Positions 57,597 through 64,000 of a DNA stretch of 64,000 bases are shown piece after piece (the stretch's first letter is position 1; the number at the start of each line of letters is the position of its first letter). The stretch comes from Sphingomonas bacterium (GTDB taxonomy: Bacteria > Pseudomonadota > Alphaproteobacteria > Sphingomonadales > Sphingomonadaceae). The notes beneath the pieces were generated by a model, which had not been told where the DNA came from, searched no databases, and saw nothing but the letters and a program-made list of their open reading frames with translations. The stretch covers positions 1 to 64,000 of the forward strand of contig NZ_JAQGLG010000077.1 in assembly GCF_028292965.1 (NCBI RefSeq), written 5' to 3'. A program made the position numbers and the translations under genes.

Positions 57597-58169
57597 ATGA
57601 CGATCCCCGATCGCGTGCGCTTGCCCTTCGCCTTCGACGCCGCGCGGCTGGTCGCCGATCTCGACCATGTGGTGCGCGGAAACTGGATCGCGCATTTCGT
57701 GAAACAGAATTACGACGGGGTGTGGGACGTGCTGCCGTTGCGCGGCAAGGCCGGCGCCACCCATCCGGTGATGATGATCTATTCGGACCCGAGTGCGACC
57801 GAATTCGAGGATGGGCCGTTGCTCGACGAGACGCCGTATATCCGCGCGTTGCTGTCGGCATTCCGCTGCCCCCTGCGGTCGGTGCGGCTGATGCGGCTGA
57901 CCCCAGGCTCGATGATCAAGGAGCATGACGATGGTGACCTCGCCGCCGAATGGGGCATGGCGCGAATCCATGTGCCGATCACTACCAACCCGCAGGTCGA
58001 GTTCATGGTCAACCGGGTGCCGGTGGTGATGGCACCGGGCGAGGCCTGGTATCTGCGCCTGTCCGACAAGCACAGCGTCGCCAATCGCGGCACCACCGAC
58101 CGCGTCCATCTGGTGATCGACGCGGTTGCGGACGATTGGCTGCTCGACCTGCTGAAGCGCGCCGCCTGA
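57597..58169 (+). CDS. Aspartyl/asparaginyl beta-hydroxylase-like protein
   Basis: A 190-residue Fe(II)/2-oxoglutarate oxygenase of the Asp_Arg_Hydrox family (MTIPDRVRLPFAFD start). The iron site is GSMIKEHDDGDLAAEWG (H110, D111/112) with distal H171 in DRVHLVIDAV; ARIHVPITTNPQVEFMVN is typical. It probably hydroxylates a peptide Asp/Asn or an amino-acid-bearing small molecule. The divergent arrangement with a sulfotransferase suggests a shared modification pathway, an inference. Ends 3 bp before the convergent PepF gene stop. Confidence 0.9.
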   Translation: MTIPDRVRLPFAFDAARLVADLDHVVRGNWIAHFVKQNYDGVWDVLPLRGKAGATHPVMMIYSDPSATEFEDGPLLDETPYIRALLSAFRCPLRSVRLMRLTPGSMIKEHDDGDLAAEWGMARIHVPITTNPQVEFMVNRVPVVMAPGEAWYLRLSDKHSVANRGTTDRVHLVIDAVADDWLLDLLKRAA

Positions 58170-58172
58170 GCT

Positions 58173-60041
58173 TCAGGCCATCAACGCCTCGACCTGGTCG
58201 AGCGTGTCCTTGAAGGTCGCGATCACCGCCTGATAGGGCGCGCCAGTGGTCATATCGAGCCCGGCGCGCTTGAGGATGTCGACCGGATAATCCGAGCCGC
58301 CGGCCTTCAGCACCGACAGGTAATTGTCGCGTTCCTTCGCGCCGCCCTTAAGGATCGAGCGCGCGAAATAGGACGCTGCCGAGATGCAGGTGGCATATTG
58401 ATAGACATAGAAGCTGGTGTAGAAATGGGGGATGTAGGCCCATTCCGAGGCGTAGGTGTCGGGCACCATGACCTTCTCGCCGTGATAACGGCGCAGCAGG
58501 TCGAGATAGGTCGCGCTGAGTTTCTCGCCCGACAGGCCTTCGCCGGCCTCGGCCTTGTCGTGGATCGCCAGTTCGAACTCGGCGAACATGGTCTGGCGGT
58601 AGAAGGTGCCGCGGATGCCTTCGAGTTGCTGGCCGAGATAGAAGAGTTTCTCTTCCTTCGTCTTGGCCTGCTTGACCATGTACGCGGCAAGCAGCTGCTC
58701 GTTGCAGGTCGAGGCGATCTCGGCGAGGAAGATCGGGTAATCCGACTTGTCGTAGATCTGCGTCTTGTTGGCGAACAGGGTGTGCATGGCATGGCCCCAT
58801 TCATGGGCATAGGTCGTCATGCCCTCATAATTCTCGCCCAGGTTGAGCAGCAGATAGGGGTGCACGTCATAGGCCGCGCCGGGGTTCATATAGGCACCCG
58901 ACTTCTTGCCTGGGCGGGGCAGGGGGTCCATCCACTTGGCAGCGGTCGCCTTTGACAGGGTCGCGACATAATCGGGGCCGAGCGGCGCCAGCGCCTGCAG
59001 CACGGTGGTGCGCATCTCCGGCACGGTGACCTTCTTGTCGAGCTGCACCAGCGGCGGATAGATGTCGTAATAGGCCATGTCGGGCAGCTTGAGCATGCGC
59101 CGGCGCAGGTCGAAATAGCGATGCAGCTGGGGCAGGCCGGTGTTGGTTTCACGGACGAGCGAGCGGTACACCGTCTCGGGAATGTTGCTGCCCGACAGAT
59201 ACATGGCGAGCGACGTCGGATATTTGCGCGCCTTCTTGCGGAAGATGTCGGCCTTCACATGGCTGAGATAGGCGGCGCCGAGCGAGCTCTGGAATTTCCC
59301 GTATTCGGCCCAGAAAGTGTCGAACACCAGCTTGCGGTCGGCGCGGTTTGGCGCGTCGCGGTTGAGCGTATAGGCCTGATCGTCGAGGCGGACCTGCTTG
59401 CCGGTCGACAGGGTGACGGTCGGCCAGGGAATGTCCGAGGCGACGAGTTGCTCGCGGATATCGCGCGATCCCGAGAAGGGCGAGGAAGTGCCGGCGAGCA
59501 GGTTCTCGCCTTCAGGCGACAAAGTGTGCTCGGCCTGGCGGATGATGTCGGCGAGATAGAAATCGAAGCGTGATTTTAGCGCGGCGTTGGCGGCGAGGAA
59601 GCCGTCGATCTTCGCCTTCCCCATTGCCAGCAGTTCGGGCGCGACCCATGAGGTCGCCTCGCCGAACGCAGTGAACATATCGGTCGCCTGGGCCTGCTTT
59701 TCCTGATTGGCCGAGACGCGCAGATCGGCGTCCGCCTTGAGACTGATATAGGTATAGACCCGCCCGGCGACGCGGCCGAGATCGGACTGGGCGATCAGCG
59801 CGGCGGCGAGCGCGTCGGCGCTCGTGCCGAGCGTGCCCTTATATTTGAGCAAGCCGGGAATGTCGGCCAGCACCTTCTTGCGTGCGGCGTCCCATGCCGC
59901 GTCGTCGGCATAAAGATCGCCGAGATCCCACGCCGCCATATCGCTCGGTGTCGCCTTATCCTGAGCCCAGGCCGGCACCGTGAGGGCGAGCGAGACGAGG
60001 GCGGTGGCGGCCAGGGCCTCGCGGCGGGACAGTTCGGTCAT
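58173..60041 (-). CDS. Oligoendopeptidase F-like M3 peptidase, exported
   Basis: A 622-residue M3B metallopeptidase: HEWGHAMHTLF is the HExxH zinc site, with the third ligand region about 25 residues later (FLAEIASTCNEQLLAAYM). Unlike the usual cytoplasmic PepF, it starts MTELSRREALAATALVSLALTVPAWAQ, a twin-arginine-like signal (SRREAL) cut after AWAQ, so it likely acts in the periplasm on peptides up to about 20 residues. GAGG 8 nt before the ATG. Start at 60041; the ORF track uses a TTG at 60047. Confidence 0.92.
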   Translation of the reverse strand: MTELSRREALAATALVSLALTVPAWAQDKATPSDMAAWDLGDLYADDAAWDAARKKVLADIPGLLKYKGTLGTSADALAAALIAQSDLGRVAGRVYTYISLKADADLRVSANQEKQAQATDMFTAFGEATSWVAPELLAMGKAKIDGFLAANAALKSRFDFYLADIIRQAEHTLSPEGENLLAGTSSPFSGSRDIREQLVASDIPWPTVTLSTGKQVRLDDQAYTLNRDAPNRADRKLVFDTFWAEYGKFQSSLGAAYLSHVKADIFRKKARKYPTSLAMYLSGSNIPETVYRSLVRETNTGLPQLHRYFDLRRRMLKLPDMAYYDIYPPLVQLDKKVTVPEMRTTVLQALAPLGPDYVATLSKATAAKWMDPLPRPGKKSGAYMNPGAAYDVHPYLLLNLGENYEGMTTYAHEWGHAMHTLFANKTQIYDKSDYPIFLAEIASTCNEQLLAAYMVKQAKTKEEKLFYLGQQLEGIRGTFYRQTMFAEFELAIHDKAEAGEGLSGEKLSATYLDLLRRYHGEKVMVPDTYASEWAYIPHFYTSFYVYQYATCISAASYFARSILKGGAKERDNYLSVLKAGGSDYPVDILKRAGLDMTTGAPYQAVIATFKDTLDQVEALMA

Positions 60042-60131
60042 TGGCAAGCCTCGATAGAAAGGGACGCGCCTGTTTGCCTCGCGGCCCGATGAAAGAAAAG
60101 AGCGTTTTGCCCCGCTAAGGCACCTTGACTC

Positions 60132-60157
60132 TATAACGTGTTATATAGCAGGTTATA
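60132..60157 (+). promoter_or_regulatory. MarR operator dyads
   Basis: TATAAC-GT-GTTATA (60132-60145) is a perfect palindrome overlapped by TATAGC-AG-GTTATA (60144-60157), an imperfect one. They lie 20-45 bp before the MarR-GNAT start, where a MarR dimer would be expected to repress its own promoter. Confidence 0.65.
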
Positions 60158-60176
60158 TTGACTGGCGGAGGTTCGA

Positions 60177-61112
60177 ATGTACGATGCGATTGCGATTGAA
60201 GGTGCGGTGATGCTGGGCAGCCGTTTGAAGCGGCTGGCGGAGCGGTTGCAGGCCGGGGCGGAGCGCATGGCGGCGGACGCCGGCCTGCCGACGCAGCCGA
60301 GCCAGATGCCATTGCTCGCCTTGCTGCATCGCCATGGGCCGGTGACGGTTGGCGAGGCGGTGGAGTTGCTCGGCATCAGCCAGCCGGCGGTGACGCGTAT
60401 CCTGTCGCGGCTGGTGGAGATGGGGCTGGTCGAGACGAGCCGGCGTGGGCGCGATCAGCGGCATAAGACGATCGCGCTGACGGAACGGGGCGGCGAGGTT
60501 ATCGAGACGGCGGCGACGGTGCTGTGGCCGCAATTGCGGGCGGCAGTCGCGGAGCTATGTGATGCCGATGCCATGCTTGGGCAAATCGCGGCGGCAGAAC
60601 ACGCCTTGGCCGAGCGGCCGCTCGACCAGCGACCATCGGGCGGGCTGGCGATCCGGCGCTTCAGCGATGACCTTGCCGAGGATTTCTACCGCATCAATGC
60701 CGAGTGGATCGAGGCGACCTTCTCGCTGGAGCCGGCCGATATCGAGGTGCTGAGCGATCCGCGCGGGCGCATCATCGCTCCGGGCGGGGAGATCCTGTTC
60801 GTCACCGCGCCGGGCCTCGGCGTGATCGGCACTTGCGCCCTGCGGAAAACCGGCGAGCGCGAGTTCGAGCTGACCAAGATGGGCGTCTCGGCCGCAGCGC
60901 GCGGGCGCAAGGCGGGCGAATTCCTGCTCCGCGCGACGATCGACCGCGCTTATGCACTGGGCTGCGACCGGCTCTATCTGCTGAGCAATGCCAAGAATCA
61001 GGCGGCGGTGCATCTCTACGAGAAGAACGGTTTCGTGCACGACGCCGGCATCATGGCCGAATTCGGCGCACGCTATGCCCGGTGCGATGTCGCCATGCTG
61101 CACCGGCGGTAA
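60177..61112 (+). CDS. MarR regulator fused to GNAT acetyltransferase
   Basis: A 311-residue two-domain protein. Residues about 1-135 are a MarR winged helix (TVGEAVELLGISQPAVTRILSRLVEMGLVETSRRGRDQRHKTIALTERG); about 160-311 are an acetyltransferase (LAIRRFSDDLAEDFYRINAEWIE, GRKAGEFLLRATIDRA, LSNAKNQAAVHLYEKNGF). Such fusions are common but their acetyl targets are unknown. GGAGG lies 5 nt before the ATG. The dyads upstream suggest autoregulation. Confidence 0.92.
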   Translation: MYDAIAIEGAVMLGSRLKRLAERLQAGAERMAADAGLPTQPSQMPLLALLHRHGPVTVGEAVELLGISQPAVTRILSRLVEMGLVETSRRGRDQRHKTIALTERGGEVIETAATVLWPQLRAAVAELCDADAMLGQIAAAEHALAERPLDQRPSGGLAIRRFSDDLAEDFYRINAEWIEATFSLEPADIEVLSDPRGRIIAPGGEILFVTAPGLGVIGTCALRKTGEREFELTKMGVSAAARGRKAGEFLLRATIDRAYALGCDRLYLLSNAKNQAAVHLYEKNGFVHDAGIMAEFGARYARCDVAMLHRR

Positions 61113-61139
61113 TCGTCAGGCGCGAGTTCAATCCACCTC

Positions 61140-61235
61140 GTCACCCCGGACTTGTTCCGGGGTCCACCGTGCCGCACCTGCAACGATCGCTGTGTTTGTG
61201 GAACAGTGGATGCCGGAACAAGTCCGGCATGACGG
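61140..61235. repeat. 97-bp palindromic repeat, copy 3
   Basis: GTCACCCCGGACTTGTTCCG then GGGTCCA, with TGGATGCCGGAACAAGTCCGGCATGACGG at the other end; it matches copy 1 closely. Located between the MarR-GNAT and GST stop codons. Confidence 0.88.
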
Positions 61236-61256
61236 TTAGGGTGATCGAGAATATTC

Positions 61257-61847
61257 CTACGCTTTGATCAGCCCCTCATGCGTCATCGCCGTCCGTACAG
61301 CCGGCCGCGCCATCATGCGGTCGCGCAGCGCGGCGACCTTGTCCGGAACGCTGACGCCCATCTTGCCCGCCCACAGCGTCATGACGAACAGATAGGCATC
61401 GGCGACGCTGACATCGGCGCCGAACAGATAGTCGCCGTCCAGCCGCTCGGCGAGATAGCCCATCCGTTTGGTGATCATCGCGCCGGCCTTGTCCTTGTCC
61501 TCGTCGGAGGCGCCGGCGAAGAACGGCTTGAAGCTCTTGTGAATCTCGGTCGAGATATAGGCCAGCATCTCGAGCAGATGGGTGCGGCCCATCGCGCCGC
61601 CTGGGGCGAGTTGCGGTGCCTGTTGCGTGATCCACTCCAGGATTGCGATGTTCTCGGATAGCGTCTCGCCGCTATCGAGCGTGAGCGCGGGGACATAACG
61701 CTTCGGGTTGATCGCGGTGAAGTCGGCACCGCTCTCGGTCTTCTTCGCCTTCAGGTCGACCTTCTCATGGTCGAAAGACAGGCCGGCTTCGTGGAGAGCG
61801 ATATGGTCGGCGAGGCTGCAGGCACCGGGGGCGTAATAGAGTTTCAT
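61257..61847 (-). CDS. Glutathione S-transferase
   Basis: A 196-residue GstA-like enzyme: MKLYYAPGACSLADHIALHEAGL (N-terminal thioredoxin fold; the Tyr, Ser and Cys of this segment are typical of beta-class GSTs), the NPKRYVPAL cis-Pro loop, GETLSENIAILEWI, and a C-terminal helical domain with DYLFGADVSVADAYLFVM. It conjugates or reduces electrophiles with glutathione. Start at MKLYY (61847), 13 codons after the ORF-track start. Its neighbour upstream is the DUF6311 membrane protein. Confidence 0.94.
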   Translation of the reverse strand: MKLYYAPGACSLADHIALHEAGLSFDHEKVDLKAKKTESGADFTAINPKRYVPALTLDSGETLSENIAILEWITQQAPQLAPGGAMGRTHLLEMLAYISTEIHKSFKPFFAGASDEDKDKAGAMITKRMGYLAERLDGDYLFGADVSVADAYLFVMTLWAGKMGVSVPDKVAALRDRMMARPAVRTAMTHEGLIKA

Positions 61848-61921
61848 TGGTGTGTTCCTCTCGTTGCCGGTCAAACGCCCCAGCATCGGAAAATGGACCG
61901 GGGCAATGCGCCGCCAGCATA

Positions 61922-63535
61922 TCAGCGCGGTGCCGTCGGCGGGATGATCGATATGCCGTCGAGTTTCTGCAGCCGATCGGCGACCATCGGCGGCGGCGGG
62001 GTGTCGAACAGGACATAGAGCCGATGGGGGTCGATATGACCCAAAGAGAATTCGACACTGTCGCGGGTCAGTCGCTGACGCACCGCGACGGGTTCACGCG
62101 AGGCGTGGTAAAAACGCACCGGCTTGCCGGCGATGACCGCGCGCCAGGTTACCTCGTCGAGCAGCTCCAGATTGAACCGTATCTCGGCAGGTTCGAACTC
62201 GATCATGTCGGCCTGTGCGATGAGCGCGTCCCAGCGCGGATCGCGCGTCAGGCGATAGGGGCTGGTCTGCGCGGCCAATATTCCGCTGCCGCGCGCCGAG
62301 GCGAGCACCGCCCACATATCGCCGATCTGGAGCAGCAGCGCGCCAGCCAGCAGCCAGGTGCCGAACCGCATCCGGCCGACCACCACGATCGCCACGAAGG
62401 CGATCGTATAAAGCACGGGCCAGAACAGCCGGCCGGCGGCGCGCACCGGATCGAACAGCTTCGGCACCCAGTCGGGCAGTGGCACGGTGGCGATCACCGC
62501 GCCGCGCCAGATGAGATGCGGCGCCATGGCGACGAGCGTCAGCACGACAAAGGCGGGCAACAGCCAGGCGAGGCGCCGGATGAGGGCGTCGCCGCGGATT
62601 TCGGCGCGCTGGCGGACGGCGTGAAACAGCGCGATCGCGAGCAGCGCGAGCAGCCCGAGGCCGAGATAGTTCATTCCTTCCAATGCCTGGGCCGGCTCGG
62701 TCGAACTGGCCGGCAGCACGGTGGAATAAGTGCCGATATTGGGATTCCACAGTGCGTCGAGGGACATCGAGAAGTGGCCATAGCCGCCGCCCGGCATGGT
62801 CACCTTGTTCACCGTGCCGAGGAACATCAGGACAAGCACCACGGAAGCGGCGACGGTGCCGATATCGCCGATCACCGCGGCGCGGGCCCCGCCGCCGCGC
62901 GTCACAGCCAGATCGCGCAGCATCGCGCTGGCCCAGATCGCGGCGACTATCACCGTCAGATAGGGATGGATCAGCAGCGCGACGACGGTCGCCGCCACCC
63001 ACCAGAGGAGGCGCGCCGACCTGGCAGGATCGACATAGATCCAGAGCGCCCACAGGATCACCCATTGCGCGCACAGATTGACGTGACCGAAGCGCGCCAG
63101 AAGCACCGGCATCAGCGTCAGCAACGCCGTACCGATCCAGCAGGCGATCGGGTTGGGCGTGAAGCGACGCAGCAGTGCCGCGGCAAAGCCGGTGTGGAGC
63201 AGGATGCAGGCCAGCAGCCACCAGCCGACATATTGCACGCCGAGCGGCAGCACCGAGGCGAAGGGGCGTAACAGCAAGCCGAGCAGCGGGTTGCCGTCGG
63301 TCAGGGCGAGCGGGATGCCGTCGGGGGCCATCAACAGGGTGGTATTGAGCGATGGCCAGGTCGGCGGGGAGCGCAGATAGGCGGCCATGCCAATGGCCGA
63401 GGCGCCGTGATCGTTGCCGTCGAGCAGCCAGGCGACACGCGTCGGGTTGAGGATGCCCGGGTTCATCCAGGCGAGGAAGAGGGCCGCGCTCAGGGCGAGC
63501 CAAGGGAGGATCCAGGTGAGGAGGCGCTGACGCAT
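61922..63535 (-). CDS. Large membrane protein, DUF6311-like
   Basis: A 537-residue protein with about nine to ten membrane helices (LPWLALSAALFLAWM, LGVQYVGWWLLACILLHTGFAAALL, CAQWVILWALWIYV, IALLIHPYLTVIVAAIWA...). The N-terminal periplasmic loop (NDHGASAIGMAAYLRSP) resembles DUF6311 and the architecture resembles GT-C-type glycosyltransferases. The C-terminal 110 residues are soluble. Start at MRQRLLTWILPWLALSA (63535). Function not known; a role in surface glycan modification is an inference from topology only. Confidence 0.75.
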   Translation of the reverse strand: MRQRLLTWILPWLALSAALFLAWMNPGILNPTRVAWLLDGNDHGASAIGMAAYLRSPPTWPSLNTTLLMAPDGIPLALTDGNPLLGLLLRPFASVLPLGVQYVGWWLLACILLHTGFAAALLRRFTPNPIACWIGTALLTLMPVLLARFGHVNLCAQWVILWALWIYVDPARSARLLWWVAATVVALLIHPYLTVIVAAIWASAMLRDLAVTRGGGARAAVIGDIGTVAASVVLVLMFLGTVNKVTMPGGGYGHFSMSLDALWNPNIGTYSTVLPASSTEPAQALEGMNYLGLGLLALLAIALFHAVRQRAEIRGDALIRRLAWLLPAFVVLTLVAMAPHLIWRGAVIATVPLPDWVPKLFDPVRAAGRLFWPVLYTIAFVAIVVVGRMRFGTWLLAGALLLQIGDMWAVLASARGSGILAAQTSPYRLTRDPRWDALIAQADMIEFEPAEIRFNLELLDEVTWRAVIAGKPVRFYHASREPVAVRQRLTRDSVEFSLGHIDPHRLYVLFDTPPPPMVADRLQKLDGISIIPPTAPR

Positions 63536-63608
63536 GGGGTGCGCTTGTGGAGGAAGAGGCGTGGGAAGCCAATGGTTCGGGTGGTGGGGGCGTTGGCTTA
63601 CTTCTTGT

Positions 63609-63787
63609 CCCTCCCTGCAAGGGAGGGTCGGGGGTGGGTTGGCGAGCGCAGCGAGCCATCTACGCCGACCCGATGCGATGCCGACGCGGTATCGCGGAAT
63701 GTAGAGGAGGTCGCCTAGCACATTCTGTCGGAGGCCGCCGAGTGCCTCGGCGGCACCCACCCCCAGCCCCTCCCTTGCAGGGAGGGG
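63609..63787. repeat. CCCTCCCTGCAAGGGAGGG imperfect inverted repeat
   Basis: CCCTCCCTGCAAGGGAGGGT then CGGGGGTGGGT at 63609-63639 is answered near 63755-63787 by ACCCACCCCCAGCCCCTCCC plus TTGCAGGGAGGGG. Between them GCCGCCGAG-TGC-CTCGGCGGC (63734-63754) is a perfect hairpin. The 440-bp gap upstream of the membrane protein holds this element and the groL terminators but no gene. Confidence 0.75.
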
Positions 63788-63817
63788 AGAATTGTAGGTG
63801 TTACGCTTCGGCTGAAA

Positions 63818-63857
63818 AAGAAAGGGCCGGTGGATTTCTCCACCGGCCCTTCTTTCT
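63818..63857 (-). terminator. groL: groL rho-independent terminator
   Basis: On the minus strand AAGGGCCGGTGGA-GAAA-TCCACCGGCCCTT is followed by TCTTTTTC. It is about 120 bp beyond the groL stop and the first strong T-tailed stem met by that transcript. Confidence 0.85.
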
Positions 63858-63900
63858 TGTCTAAGCGGCGCCGGCAAAGCCCGCGCTGTCGTCGGACGAG

Positions 63901-63923
63901 ACTTCGGCCAGAGAGGCCGAAGT
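63901..63923 (-). other. Hairpin between groL and its terminator
   Basis: ACTTCGGCC-AGAGA-GGCCGAAGT is a perfect 9-bp stem with a 5-nt loop in the groL 3' region. Confidence 0.6.
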
Positions 63924-63933
63924 CCGCCGGCCG

Positions 63934-63984
63934 TTCTGATTTTCTGTCCGGGGCAGCTTTCGCTGCCCCGGTCGAAAATCAGAA
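63934..63984 (-). other. groL: Bipartite hairpin overlapping the groL stop codon
   Basis: TTCTGATTTT-ctgt-CCGGGGCAGC-TTTC-GCTGCCCCGG-tcg-AAAATCAGAA: two coaxial stems of 10 bp each separated by a small internal loop. The outer arm includes the groL stop and the last Phe codon. It could limit ribosome run-through or protect the mRNA end. Confidence 0.7.
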
Positions 63985-64000
63985 GTCCATGCCGCCCATG
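63979..64000 (-). CDS. groL: 60 kDa chaperonin GroEL (C-terminal end only)
   Basis: Only seven codons are present: the reverse complement reads MGGMDF-stop, the conserved GGM-type tail of GroEL (the bases end before another G). GroEL folds proteins with GroES. The identification rests on this tail, its strand and the strong 3' structures beyond it. Confidence 0.8.

Noticed and set aside
60167-60180. tRNA-like GGTTCGAAT
   Set aside because: It is the ribosome-binding site and start region of the MarR-GNAT gene; no acceptor or anticodon stem.

Overview
The window is a GC-rich, densely packed chromosomal segment that looks like a sphingomonad (Alphaproteobacteria, Sphingomonas or a close relative). 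The evidence is the rne / amiC / mrcA / prfB neighbourhood, an RNase E with an acidic insert in its S1 domain, a ROSE-type RNA thermometer in front of a small heat-shock gene, a pectin locus built around a TonB-dependent receptor, the XrtA/PEP-CTERM regulators PrsK-PrsR-PrsT, and many palindromic intergenic repeats. No rRNA, tRNA, CRISPR array, prophage or intact insertion sequence was recognised. Identifications rest on reading the translations; no database search was run.

Layout. 1-8.2 kb: the start of an exported methyltransferase, prfB, mrcA (PBP1A), then an accessory stretch (short AACAGRG repeats, a JmjC-like oxygenase, a frameshifted REP-associated transposase with its hairpin repeats, a YecA/SEC-C protein) between mrcA and amiC. 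8.2-15.4 kb: a long leader and rne, a periplasmic M48 protease, a DsbA-like protein and an ABC-2 exporter pair. 15.4-23.2 kb: a pectin-utilisation locus on the minus strand (TonB receptor, GH28 polygalacturonase, rhamnogalacturonan acetylesterase, CocE hydrolase), with a LacI-type operator upstream of the receptor. 23.1-24 kb: a non-coding stretch holding a 17-G run. 24-26.5 kb: a heat-shock cluster (two Hsp20 genes, an exported unknown) and a MarC protein. 26.5-32.6 kb: two small unknowns, an N-acyl-D-amino-acid deacylase, a serine hydrolase, and an ArsR / SRPBCC / DUF899 / small membrane protein operon with two matching operator dyads.

32.6-45.5 kb: a fatty-acid desaturase, glpX, glutaminyl cyclase, dapD with a HAD phosphatase, an S8 protease with a Pro-Thr linker and barrel-like C-terminus, an LLM flavoprotein, a PepSY / response regulator / histidine kinase set, and an ABC-F (Uup-like) ATPase. 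45.5-48.1 kb: a ParDE toxin-antitoxin pair, an HWE/HisKA_2 histidine kinase, a DUF815 ATPase. 48.1-56.2 kb: prsT, prsR, prsK and a TIGR03013-type sugar transferase on one strand, with a divergent mannose-1-phosphate guanylyltransferase; together these point to exopolysaccharide synthesis controlled by the PrsK/PrsR pair. 56.3-64 kb: a divergent sulfotransferase / aspartyl hydroxylase pair, an exported PepF-like peptidase, a MarR-GNAT fusion behind its own dyads, a glutathione S-transferase, a large DUF6311-type membrane protein, three hairpins and the last codons of groL.

The most informative non-coding signals are the ROSE hairpin with a bulged G (23964-23990), the paired ATTAG-N6-CTAAT operators (30679-30712), the ACCGGT-centred dyad before the TonB receptor (23159-23172), the 26-bp REP hairpin next to the transposase (5355-5428), and a 97-bp palindromic repeat present three times.
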